Of a DNA stretch of 64,000 nucleotides, positions 8,408 to 17,300 are shown piece by piece. The translations under genes and the position numbers were made by a program. This DNA comes from Acrocarpospora corrugata (GTDB lineage Bacteria; Actinomycetota; Actinomycetes; Streptosporangiales; Streptosporangiaceae), in the NCBI RefSeq assembly GCF_009687845.1, contig NZ_BLAD01000044.1, forward strand, positions 142,349 through 206,348, given 5' to 3'. Under the pieces are notes generated by a model that was given only the letters and a program-made list of their open reading frames with translations, was not told the DNA's origin and did not search any database. The stretch's first letter is position 1, and every line of letters begins with the position of its first letter.

Positions 8408-9445
8408 TTAGCCGGCCAGTTCGGCCCGGACGATGCGCGCCGCCTCGGTCATCGCCTGGAGTTTGGCGAAGGCGCGGGCGCGCGGCAGGTATTTCATGCC
8501 GCAGTCCGGGGCGATCTGAAGCTTGTCCGGGGCGTGGTAGCGGAGCGCCTCGCGGATGCGGGCCGCGATCGTGCCCGGGGTTTCGACGGCCGGGTCGGAC
8601 AGGTCGACGACGCCGAGGATGACGCCCTTGTCGGAGAGCTGCCCGAGGATCGACAGGTCGAGGCCGGGCTGGGCGGTCTCGATGGCGATCAGGTCGGCGG
8701 CGCAGTCGTTGAGTTCGGCGAGGAAGGAGTAGCCGGGCGGGCGCTCGTGCACGATCGCGGCGTAGCCGAAGCAGGTGTGCAGGGCGATCGTGCCGGGGAG
8801 GCCCTCGACGGCGCGGTTGATGGCCTCGATCGCGTACTCGCGGGCGGCTTCCGGGCGGGCCTGCAGGTAGGGCTCGTCCAGCTGGACGATGTCGGCCCCG
8901 GCCGCGAACAGGTCGGTCACCTCGGCCCGTACCGCCTCGGCCAGCGCCAGCGCGAGCGAGCGACGGTCGCCGAAGAAGTCGTCCTGGGCCTGCTGGGCCA
9001 TGGTGAACGGCCCCGGCAGGGTGATCTTGACCGGGCGGTCGGTGTTGCGGCGGAGGAACTCCAGGTCCTCGACTCCGACGGGGCGGACGCGGTGGATCGG
9101 CCCGACCGCGCGGGGCACCGGGTTGGGGTGGCCGGTCCGGTCGATCGCGGTGCCCGGGTTCTCCACGTCCATGCCGTCCAGGGCGGTGGCGAAGCGGTTG
9201 GAGTAGCTCTCCCGCCGGATCTCGCCGTCGGTGACGATCTCGATGCCCGCGCGTTCCATGTCGCGGATCGCGATGATCGTCGCGTCGTCCTGGGCTTCGG
9301 CGAGGAACTCCTCGGGGATCCGCCAGATCTCCTGGGCCCGCACCCGCGGCGGCAGCCTGCTCCCCAGCATCTCCCGGTTGACCAGCCAGTCCGGCTGCGG
9401 ATAGCTGCCCACCACTGTCGTCACCAAAGCGTCATCGACCGCCAT
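8408..9445 (-). CDS. MetE C-terminal-like methyltransferase
   Basis: A 345-residue protein equivalent to the C-terminal catalytic barrel of cobalamin-independent methionine synthase; MetE itself has about 750 residues. It opens with TTVVGSYPQPDWL, has the substrate segment VQLDEPYLQARPEAARE, and has the zinc-site pieces LHTCFGY and IAPDCGMKYLPR. Single-domain proteins of this sort transfer methyl groups to thiols, not always homocysteine, so the substrate stays open. The ATG follows GGGAGG at about 7 bases. The gene is divergent from the flavin oxidoreductase; the 121-bp gap holds an inverted repeat that could serve both promoters. Confidence 0.85.
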   Translation of the reverse strand: MAVDDALVTTVVGSYPQPDWLVNREMLGSRLPPRVRAQEIWRIPEEFLAEAQDDATIIAIRDMERAGIEIVTDGEIRRESYSNRFATALDGMDVENPGTAIDRTGHPNPVPRAVGPIHRVRPVGVEDLEFLRRNTDRPVKITLPGPFTMAQQAQDDFFGDRRSLALALAEAVRAEVTDLFAAGADIVQLDEPYLQARPEAAREYAIEAINRAVEGLPGTIALHTCFGYAAIVHERPPGYSFLAELNDCAADLIAIETAQPGLDLSILGQLSDKGVILGVVDLSDPAVETPGTIAARIREALRYHAPDKLQIAPDCGMKYLPRARAFAKLQAMTEAARIVRAELAG

Positions 9446-9528
9446 TTGGGACCTCCCTCACCCCCCGAGCTTTCCGTGCCCCGGCGATCTCCGCAAGTGC
9501 CGCCGTCCTGTTAGGACGACACTTCTCG

Positions 9529-9550
9529 TAGTACGATAACCGTCGTATTA
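9529..9550. promoter_or_regulatory. Candidate operator upstream of the OYE gene
   Basis: An imperfect palindrome whose best core is TACGA (9532-9536) and TCGTA (9543-9547); outer bases extend the symmetry to 7 of 11 positions. It ends just before the GGAGGAG ribosome-binding site of the oxidoreductase gene. It could be bound by the ArsR-type regulator encoded just after that gene. Confidence 0.4.
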
Positions 9551-9566
9551 GCGGAGGAGACGCGTC

Positions 9567-10616
9567 ATGCTGTTCGAACCCCTCACCCTGCGATCGCTGA
9601 CCATCCCCAACCGGGTCTGGATGTCGCCCATGTGCCAGTACTCGGCCCGCGACGGCGTGGCCGACGACTGGCACCTCACGCATCTCGGCGCGCGCGCCGT
9701 AGGCGGCGCCGGGCTGGTCTTCGCCGAAGCCACCGCCGTGTCCGCCGAGGGCCGGATCAGCTCCGGCGACCTCGGACTGTGGAACGACGACCAGGAGGCC
9801 GCGCTCACCCGGATCGCCCGGTTCGTCGCCGGGCAAGGCGCCGTCCCCGGCATCCAGGTCGCGCACGCGGGCCGCAAGGCCTCCACCGACCGGCCCTGGC
9901 GCGGCGGCGGCCCGACCGGCGAATGGCAGCCGGTGGGGCCCAGCCCGATCCCGTTCGCGCCGGGCCACCCCGCCCCGGACGAACTCTCCCCCGCCGCGAT
10001 CCGCCGGATCGCCGGTGACTTCGCCGCCGCCGCCCGCCGCGCGCTGCGGGCCGGCTTCCGGGTCCTGGAGGTGCACGGCGCGCACGGCTACCTGATCGGC
10101 GAGTTCCTCTCCCCGCTGAGCAACCACCGCACCGACGCGTACGGCGGCCCGTTCGAGAACCGTGTCCGCTTCGCCCTGCAAGTCGTGGACGCGGTCCGCG
10201 AAGCCTGGCCCGCCGACCTGCCGCTGTTCTTCCGCATCTCCGCCACCGACTGGCTCGACGACCGCCCCAGCTGGACCGTCGACGACACGGTACGGCTGGC
10301 GCCGATCCTGCTCGCGCACGGCGTCGACCTGCTCGACACATCCAGCGGCGGCAACGCCGCCGACGCGCGCATCCCCACCGGGCCCGGCTACCAGGTGCCG
10401 TTCGCGGCCCGGGTACGCGCCGAGACCGCGCTTCCGGTGGCCGCCGTGGGGATGATCACCGATCCGTACCAGGCGGAACAGATCCTCGCCGATGGCGCGG
10501 CCGATGCCGTGCTGATCGGCCGTGAACTGCTGCGCGACCCCTACTGGCCGCGGCGCGCCGCCCGCGCGCTCGGCACGGCCACCCGGTGGCCGGACCAGTA
10601 CCACCGGGCAGTGTGA
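9567..10616 (+). CDS. NADH:flavin oxidoreductase, old yellow enzyme family (YqjM-like)
   Basis: A 349-residue FMN-dependent TIM-barrel ene-reductase. It opens LFEPLTLRSLTIPNRVWMSP and continues MCQYSARDGVADDWHLTH, typical of the YqjM class. QVAHAGRKAS is the phosphate/substrate loop, EVHGAHGYLIGEFLSPLSN carries the active-site His pair, and AVGMITDPYQAEQILADG is the C-terminal FMN-binding part. The ATG follows GGAGGAG at 7 bases. It probably reduces alpha,beta-unsaturated carbonyls or detoxifies electrophiles. An ArsR-type regulator is convergent immediately downstream, a pairing I know from other actinobacteria, which suggests electrophile-responsive control. Confidence 0.92.
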   Translation: MLFEPLTLRSLTIPNRVWMSPMCQYSARDGVADDWHLTHLGARAVGGAGLVFAEATAVSAEGRISSGDLGLWNDDQEAALTRIARFVAGQGAVPGIQVAHAGRKASTDRPWRGGGPTGEWQPVGPSPIPFAPGHPAPDELSPAAIRRIAGDFAAAARRALRAGFRVLEVHGAHGYLIGEFLSPLSNHRTDAYGGPFENRVRFALQVVDAVREAWPADLPLFFRISATDWLDDRPSWTVDDTVRLAPILLAHGVDLLDTSSGGNAADARIPTGPGYQVPFAARVRAETALPVAAVGMITDPYQAEQILADGAADAVLIGRELLRDPYWPRRAARALGTATRWPDQYHRAV

Positions 10617-10631
10617 TCGCACCCGGGGTGA

Positions 10632-10964
10632 TCACACCCGGGCGCGGGCCCGCCGCGACGCCGCCTCGATGACGCTGTCCAGCAGCCCGGGGAAGAGCCC
10701 GTCCAGATCGTCCCGGCGCAGCGCGTTCATCTTCGCCGTCCCCCGGTAGACCTGCGTGATGACCCCCGCCTCCCGCAGCACCCGGTAGTGGTGCGTGCCC
10801 GTCGACTTGCTCACCGCCAGATCGATGGCCGAGCACGCCACCTCGCCGCCCGTCTCCGCCAGGAAGCGGACGATCTCCAGCCGAGCCGGATCCGCCAGCG
10901 CGTGCAGCACGCCTTCCAGCCGGATCTCCCCGGCCTCCGGATGCGCCAGAGCCCTCGTCGACAT
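10632..10964 (-). CDS. ArsR-family HTH regulator
   Basis: A 110-residue winged-helix protein: LEGVLHALADPARLEIVRFL (helices 1-2), then SAIDLAVSKSTGTHHYRVL as the recognition helix, and a wing at VYRGTAKMNALR. It is a metal-independent type; a single Cys sits before the recognition helix. I start at the ATG at 10964 because the extension upstream to 11066 is low in similarity. Its stop lies 15 bp from the convergent oxidoreductase gene, a likely target. Confidence 0.85.
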   Translation of the reverse strand: MSTRALAHPEAGEIRLEGVLHALADPARLEIVRFLAETGGEVACSAIDLAVSKSTGTHHYRVLREAGVITQVYRGTAKMNALRRDDLDGLFPGLLDSVIEAASRRARARV

Positions 10965-11096
10965 GCCGCCATCGTAGTCGGCCCGCCTCCGGCGGTGCGG
11001 ACAAGCGGACACCGTGCCAGATCTGGACGCCCGGTGGAACGGAATGTCACGCAATGGGAGTAACACGGAAATTGCAGGAATGCACGGGGGATAGGC

Positions 11097-11291
11097 ATGG
11101 ACGTTGAAGTCAGGGGATCAGATCAGGAAGAGGCGCCCGTTCCCGATGTCTCCCTGCGCGAAGTCCGCGAAAACGATGCGATCAGCAAGAAAAAACTGTT
11201 TCATCGGCATGAGTGGCTGGAGATCGAGCGGATCGGGAACGTCGTCACCAGCCAGTGCCTGTGCGGGCAGAGCAAAACCCGGGTCAACTAG
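11097..11291 (+). CDS. Small hypothetical protein with a C-x-C-G tail
   Basis: A 64-residue protein, acidic at first (EVRGSDQEEAPVPDV) and basic in the middle, ending in a His/Cys-containing segment (FHRHEWLEIERIGN, then SQCLCGQSKTRVN). HRH with CLC could bind a metal or be redox active, but only two Cys are present. The ATG follows GGGGGAT at suitable spacing. It lies in the same direction as the subtilisin operon but is separated from it by a strong hairpin. Family not recognised. Confidence 0.55.
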   Translation: MDVEVRGSDQEEAPVPDVSLREVRENDAISKKKLFHRHEWLEIERIGNVVTSQCLCGQSKTRVN

Positions 11292-11304
11292 ACCCCCAGG
11301 GTGT

Positions 11305-11330
11305 CTGACCTAGGGTTTTCCCTAGGTCAG
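11305..11330 (+). terminator. Perfect hairpin between the small ORF and the S8 operon
   Basis: An 11-bp perfect stem, CTGACCTAGGG (11305-11315) and CCCTAGGTCAG (11320-11330), with a TTTT loop; flanking GGGT and ACCC can extend it. It lies 14 bp after the small ORF and 64 bp before the subtilisin gene. It may be a terminator, or an operator for the downstream operon, since it is a clean dyad. Confidence 0.6.
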
Positions 11331-11393
11331 AACCCGATCCTGCCCCGCCTCCGCGCGTCTAACGTGGTCTCGCCACAGGCGCGGAGGTGACGC

Positions 11394-12935
11394 ATGAGCA
11401 TGCCGGAAGGTCCCGGCGGGGCGGGGCCGGAGATTCCCCGGGAGTACGGCGCGGCGTCCGGCGGACCCGCGCGGCGGGGGCATGTCCCGTCCGCCCCGGC
11501 GCTGATGGCCGACTCGATCATCTCCAAGCCGCTGATGGAGCGGATGGCGGTCGCGGACGGCCGCAAGCTGGGTGTGGTGATCGAGTTGCGCACCTCGCAT
11601 CCCGGTGGCGTGCGGGGTGCGTACGAGCAGGTGAACGCGCTGATCCGGGAAGTGGCCGACACCGAGCCGCGGCCGGTCGGCTCGTATCTGGCGGTGGCGC
11701 TGACCGCCGAGGAGATCCGCGCCCTGGTCGATTTGGACATGGCCAGCGGCCGGGAGGTCGCGCACACCGACCTGGCGGCCCCCCGCTGGGCGATCCACCG
11801 GCTGTGGCCCAACTTCGAGGTCGGCGCGCTCACCCACCGCAGCGTCATCACGACCAAGTGCGCGGCCGCGCACCGCACCTTCGAGGCCTCCGGCGAGGGC
11901 ATCGTCTGGGCGGTCCTCGACTCGGGCATCGCCCCGCACGCCCACTTCGACCTGCACCGCAACCTCGACCTGCCGCCCGGCGTCCGGCACCGCAGCTTCG
12001 TCCCCGGCCAATCCGACGACGAGGCCCTGGCCGACGAGTTCGGCCACGGCACCCATGTCGCCGGCATCCTGGCCGGCGAGTCCGTCAGCGCGGACCTGAA
12101 GAAGTCCCCGCTCGTCGCCGCCGCCTGGTACCAGGACGAGCGCAACGCGATGACCGAGCAGCTGGACGTGCGCCGCCTGGAGGTGCGGTCGTTCCGCGGC
12201 ATGGCGCCGCAGTGCCGCCTGCTGTCCTGCAAGGTGCTCCGCGACGACGGCAACGGCGACGTCGCCGCCGTCCTGGACGCCCTGCAGTATGTCAACGACC
12301 TGAACGCGGGCGGCCGCGAGCTCAAGGTGCACGGCGTCAACCTGTCGGTCGGCTACCCGTTCGACCCCAGCTGGTTCGGGGCCGGGCTCACCCCCGTCTG
12401 CCGCGAGGTCGACCTGCTGGTCCGCAGCGGCGTCGTCGTCGTGGTCGCCGCCGGCAACACCGGCTACGGTTTCGCCCAGGACGCCCAGAACCGTGCGGTA
12501 CGGCTCGGCCTGGACATGACCATCAACGACCCCGGCAACGCCGACCTGGCCATCACCGTCGGCTCGACCTCGTGCCGCCCGCACGTCAGCGGCGTCTCCT
12601 ATTTCTCGTCAAAGGGCCCGACCGGGGACGGGCGGCCCAAACCCGACCTGGTCGCCCCCGGGGAGCGCATCGTCAGCGCGGGCTCGGGCAAGCTGCTGCG
12701 CAAGGCCACCGCCGGCGTCCCGGACGCCACGTTCGTGGAGGATTCGGGCACGTCGATGGCCGCGCCGCATGTCTCCGGCGTCGTCGCTGGCTTCCTGTCG
12801 GTGCACCGCGAGTTCATCGGCCGCCCCCAGGAGGTCAAGGAGACACTGCTGCGCTCGGCCATCGACCTGGGCCGGGATCGGGCGTTTCAGGGCGCGGGGC
12901 TGGTCGACGCCATGCGCGCAATCCAGCTGGTGTGA
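11394..12935 (+). CDS. Cytoplasmic S8 (subtilisin) serine protease
   Basis: A 513-residue protein with the complete subtilase triad: Asp176 (VLDSGIAPH), His218 (FGHGTHVAGI) and Ser454 (GTSMAAPHVSG), plus the oxyanion Asn in VVAAGNTGYG. No signal peptide is present. The first ~165 residues form a separate alpha/beta region (KLGVVIELRTSH, GSYLAVALTAEEIRALVDL) that may act as an inhibitor-like prodomain or sensor. A perfect GGAGGT sits 6-7 bases before the ATG. The downstream hydrolase gene begins 14 bp after the stop, so they form one operon. An intracellular subtilisin beside a CHAT protease suggests regulated proteolysis in a defence or self-killing setting; that is inference. Confidence 0.92.
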   Translation: MSMPEGPGGAGPEIPREYGAASGGPARRGHVPSAPALMADSIISKPLMERMAVADGRKLGVVIELRTSHPGGVRGAYEQVNALIREVADTEPRPVGSYLAVALTAEEIRALVDLDMASGREVAHTDLAAPRWAIHRLWPNFEVGALTHRSVITTKCAAAHRTFEASGEGIVWAVLDSGIAPHAHFDLHRNLDLPPGVRHRSFVPGQSDDEALADEFGHGTHVAGILAGESVSADLKKSPLVAAAWYQDERNAMTEQLDVRRLEVRSFRGMAPQCRLLSCKVLRDDGNGDVAAVLDALQYVNDLNAGGRELKVHGVNLSVGYPFDPSWFGAGLTPVCREVDLLVRSGVVVVVAAGNTGYGFAQDAQNRAVRLGLDMTINDPGNADLAITVGSTSCRPHVSGVSYFSSKGPTGDGRPKPDLVAPGERIVSAGSGKLLRKATAGVPDATFVEDSGTSMAAPHVSGVVAGFLSVHREFIGRPQEVKETLLRSAIDLGRDRAFQGAGLVDAMRAIQLV

Positions 12936-12949
12936 AAGAGAGGATCTCC

Positions 12950-14338
12950 GTGCGTTTTCCATTCGCGAAGGTGCAGTTCCGGTCCGACGGCGAGCTGCAC
13001 GACCCGGCCGAGCGGCAGCGGGCGCTGGACATGGTCCGCGCTCCCGGCGTCACCGACGTGCTGCTGCTCTCGCACGGCTGGAACAACGACATGGCCGCCG
13101 CCGAGCGGCTGTACGAGAAGCTCGCCGAGAGTCTGGACGAGGTGCGACGGCCGCCGTCGATGCGGCTCGCGGTGATCGGTGTGCTGTGGCCATCGGTGCG
13201 GTGGGCCGAACCCGGGCTGCTCGCCGGGGGCGGGCTCGGGGCCGACGACGGCCAGGCGCTGCTCCGGGCCGAGATCGAGGAGACGGTGGAGGACGCGGAG
13301 ATCGCGACAGCGCTCCAGGCGCTCGTCCCCGACCTGCACTCCCCCGGTGCCCAGGCGAGTTTCCTGGACCTGCTCCGCCGCTCCCTGCCCGCGCCCGCCG
13401 ACGGCGACGAGGAACCGCCGCCCTCACTCCTCACCGACGGCGACCCGGAGGCCGCCTTCGACCTGGCCGCACAACCGCTCCCACTCGGCCTGCTCCCAGA
13501 AGCGCCCGGCGGCGCCGCCGGTGACGCGCTCGGTGGAGGGACCGCTGGAGGAGCCGCGCCGGGGCTCAGTGGAGGGGCCGGTGGAGGAGCCGGTGGGGGG
13601 CTCAATGGAGGGTCCGGGGCGGGGTCCGGTGGAGGAGCCAGTGGGGGGCTCGGTGGAGGGGCGGGTGGAGGGGCCGGTCTGCCGTCGTTCGGGGATGTGC
13701 TTCATGCCGGTCGGCTGCTGCTGAATACGACGACGTACTTCACGATGAAGGAGCGGGCCGGGACGGTCGGCTCGGTGGGGGTGGCCCGCCTGATGGACGA
13801 CCTGGCCGCGCAGGCTCCCGGGGTTCGGCGGCATCTGGCCGGGCATTCGTTCGGGGCCCGGCTGGTGACGGCCGCGGCGCAGCGGCACGCGCCGGTGCAT
13901 TCGGTCAGTCTGCTGCAGGCGGCTTTCAGCCATTACGCCCTGGCCACGGATTACTCGGGGACGAAGGACGGGCTGTTCCGGAACGTGCTGTCTCCCGGGC
14001 GGCTCGCGGGGCCCATGGTGATCACGCATACCGTCAACGACCGGGCGGTCGGGATCGCGTACGCGATCATCTCGCGGCTGGCCCAGCAGAACGCCTCCAG
14101 CGTGGGCGGCCCCGACGACAGCTACGGCGGAATCGGCCGCAACGGCGCACTGCGCACCCCGCAGGTGAGCGCGCCGCCGGACGAACTGCTACCCACGACC
14201 GGCGAGTACGACTTCCGCGCCGGCCGCGTCTACAACCTCAGATCCGACGACTTCATCCACGACCACGGCTCGGTGACGGGCCGCGAGGTCGCCAACGCGA
14301 TGATGCAGGCGATGGCGCTCAGCCACCGTGATGGGTGA
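12950..14338 (+). CDS. Alpha/beta hydrolase with Gly-rich insert
   Basis: A 462-residue protein with alpha/beta-hydrolase signatures: LLLSHGWNND (about residues 36-45, oxyanion loop) and the nucleophile elbow LAGHSFGARL with Ser300. HDHGS near the C-terminus probably supplies the catalytic His. Residues about 186-244 are a low-complexity Gly-rich insert of GGGxGG units coded by near-repeats at 13.53-13.68 kb, which splits the hydrolase core. There is no signal peptide. The GTG at 12950 has AGAGAGGA upstream; an in-frame GTG at 12932 is an alternative. It is co-transcribed with the subtilisin gene, and its 3' end overlaps the convergent CHAT gene by 20 bp. Substrate unknown (lipid or ester). 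Confidence 0.8.
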   Translation: MRFPFAKVQFRSDGELHDPAERQRALDMVRAPGVTDVLLLSHGWNNDMAAAERLYEKLAESLDEVRRPPSMRLAVIGVLWPSVRWAEPGLLAGGGLGADDGQALLRAEIEETVEDAEIATALQALVPDLHSPGAQASFLDLLRRSLPAPADGDEEPPPSLLTDGDPEAAFDLAAQPLPLGLLPEAPGGAAGDALGGGTAGGAAPGLSGGAGGGAGGGLNGGSGAGSGGGASGGLGGGAGGGAGLPSFGDVLHAGRLLLNTTTYFTMKERAGTVGSVGVARLMDDLAAQAPGVRRHLAGHSFGARLVTAAAQRHAPVHSVSLLQAAFSHYALATDYSGTKDGLFRNVLSPGRLAGPMVITHTVNDRAVGIAYAIISRLAQQNASSVGGPDDSYGGIGRNGALRTPQVSAPPDELLPTTGEYDFRAGRVYNLRSDDFIHDHGSVTGREVANAMMQAMALSHRDG

Positions 14339-17300
14339 ACGCCGCCCAGATGGACACGGCGGCGAAATCCTCCTCCGAATCCGGCGTGTCCGGCCCAAGC
14401 TCCTGGAGCAACGCCCGATCCCCCCGCAACATCCACACCTGCGCCATCCGCAACGCCTCCGCCGCATTCCCCACTTCTCGCAGGAAGTGATGAAAAATCG
14501 CCATCATGGTGCCGGTGCGGCAATCGTCGTCCAATGCCCAGCGGGAACCGACCACATCCGCGGCCCCCGCGGCGACGAGGGCGGTCGACAGGGTGAGGGC
14601 TTCGTCGAAGTCCTTATCCGACAGATCCGTCAAACACGCCGAGAGCACTACCAGCGACCCCGGTGCGGTGGCTTCCCGCAGAATCCGGCGCACCGGGAGT
14701 TCACCGTCGGCAAGCAGCAGGTGAGAGTGAGCTGAGGAGTAGCCGGACGCGCCATGCCCCGCGTAATGCACCACCGCCGCACTCCGAAGCGCCGCCAGGA
14801 TGGCATCACCAGTCGCGGGCGCGGCCTCCTCCGACCCACGCCGCCACCGCCCAAGACGCACCGCCTCCGGGTAACTACTCCGCTGAATCTGCTCACACTC
14901 CCACCGCCCCCAGGCCAACGCCTCCCCAGCCGGATCTGCCACAATCACGGCAGAACCCCCGAAACCCCCGAAACCCCCGGTCTTCGCACGGCCAGTGGCC
15001 GTTCCCAAGCGACGCGCGGAGGCGGCGTAGGAGAACAAGGCACGCTCACACGCGTACCGGCCCTCCCAGCGGGCGGCGTGCCAGGGCACAGCCCCGGCCA
15101 GCCCCCAAGGCACCAGAATCACCCTCGGATCGTGGTCAACGCGCAGCCCCCGGAGAACGGGCGCGATCACCTCCTTGCCCGCCCAATCACAAACCGCCTC
15201 CAACGCGCTCTCCCAACGCACCCGGGCCGCCACCCGCTCCACCGCGTCGTCCTCCTCCAGCCCGCTGCTTAAACCGGACACGCCGGATTGCCCAGCAGGT
15301 CGGTGAATAGGGCCGCTGCTTGGGCGGTTCTCCGGACCGTTGTCAGAGCCGGGCCCACCGGGTCCCCCAGCAGGTGGGTGAAGAGGGCCGTTCTCCGGGA
15401 CGTTGCTTGGGTCGTTCCCTGGGGCGCTACTTGGGGCGTGCGCCGGGGTGGTGTTCTGGCTTCGGAGGGCTCGTTCGGCGGAGACGAATTCGTGGATGTG
15501 GGTGCCCTCGCGGGTGTCCAGGCTGGGGAGGCGGAGTTGGAGGACTGTGCGGTCGGCGCGGATCAGGATGGCGTGGCCGGGGCCGTTGCGGGAGCGGGGT
15601 AGGAGGTGGACCAGTGCGTCCCAGCCGTTGGATCGGAGGTGGTCGGCGATTTCGTTCACGGTGGGGACGGCGAGTAGTCGGTGCTCCCCCGGGGTGTCGT
15701 GGAGTGCGTGTAACGCTCGGGCGCGGAGGGTGCTGGGGATGTCTACGTCGAGGTCGCCCGGCTGGTTGCCGCCGGTCGGGGTGGTGTGCAGGGCGGTGTC
15801 CCATTCCTCGGCCAGGTCGCCGGCGCCGGCCGCGCGGAGGAGGTCGCCCGTTTCCGTGGTCAGGGTGGCGGCGTGCAGGACCATGCCGCGGCCGAGTTCC
15901 AGTGCTTGGACGGCGGTCTGTTTGTCGCCGTCCTCCAGTGCCCATGAGGCCACTTCGACGGCGATTTCGGCGGCTTCTGTGGACATGTGCAACGAGCGTT
16001 CCGTACCGCTCTGGAGGAGGAGGTCGCCGTGGCGGGCGCGGAGGGATTCCAGCCCGGCCGCCACGGCCGGTGCGCCGTCGCCGTGCTGGCGGCGGGCTCT
16101 GCCGAGGTTGATGAGGATCTTGGCGGCCCAGCGGACTCCCGGTTCCGCTCTGGCTCGGTCGGCCGCCCGTTCCAGGAAGGTGACCGCTTCGTCGAGGTCC
16201 TCGCCGCCGTGTTCCCAGCTGCGGGCCATCAGTGCCATGCCCAGCACGCCGTCGGTCGGCAGGTGCGTGAGCAGGTAGGTGCCGGGCAGTGTCAGCGCCC
16301 GGCGGAGCAGCGCGATGCCCTCGTCCAGGGCTTGCGCGTCGCCCGCCATCCCCCGCTGAACCAGCAGGACGCCGTGGCGTTCCACGTCCAGGCGGTGGAC
16401 CGGCTGGCTGGAGCCGTCGGCGGAGGGGTAGATCATCGGCGGGGGGCCCAGTTGGAGGGACAGGTCGCGATCGCCGTCGATGCCCTCCACGATCGCTTCG
16501 AGCACGGTCAGCATCTGGGCGGATTCCTCGTCCTGGACTCCCGCGCGGATGTCGCTGATCGCGTCGTGGGCCTCCGCCATGTCGTAGGTGACCATGGCGC
16601 GGTGCATCCGGACGTGTCCTCGTAGCGCGGCCACCGCTCCGGCGTACTCCGCGTCCTCCCCCGGGGGGACGGACCGGGCCAGCAGGTCGCAGCAGTGTTC
16701 GGCCCGGTCGAGGAACTCCAGCGAGTTGGTGGCCACGTAGCGTTCGACGAAGAGCGGGATCGCCGGGAAGCAGAGCATGAGCGCGCGGCCGTCCTCCTGT
16801 TCCTTGTCGATGAGGGCGGCCAGGTGGGTGGCGGCGGTGGTGACGTGGGAGCGGTCGCGCTCGATCCAGGATCGGACGCCGGCGGCGCAGGCGAGGGTCA
16901 GGTGGTCGGCGCCGGATCCGATGGCGGCCAGCAGGCGGGAGAAGTCGGCGGGCACCTCGTCGAGGAGCATCCCGGTGACCAGCGCGTGCAGCGTGAGGAT
17001 CCTGGCCTCGTCGGACGACTCGGCCGAAGAACTTTCGAGGACCTCGGCCAGCAGGTCGAGGGCTTCGCCCAGCGATCCGGCGGCGGCCGGCGACTGCTGG
17101 ACGGTGGCCAGAGTGCGGGCCAGCGGCAGGGCGAGGAGGCCGCGCCCCCGATGCCCGGCGGGCAGCGTGCCGAGGGCCCGTCTCAGGACCTGCGGCCCAC
17201 GCTCTCCCGAAGCGGCGGCGGACAGCACAGCGCGAAGCGCGTCGAGCTGATCCCGCTCATCCGGGCCACCAGCCCGCGCCGTGCTGTTCGCCCCCACCTC

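Noticed and set aside
13530..13680. Possible CRISPR or minisatellite at the repeated GGTGGAGG units
   Set aside because: The units are irregular, in frame and encode Gly-rich protein inside the hydrolase; there are no spacers.
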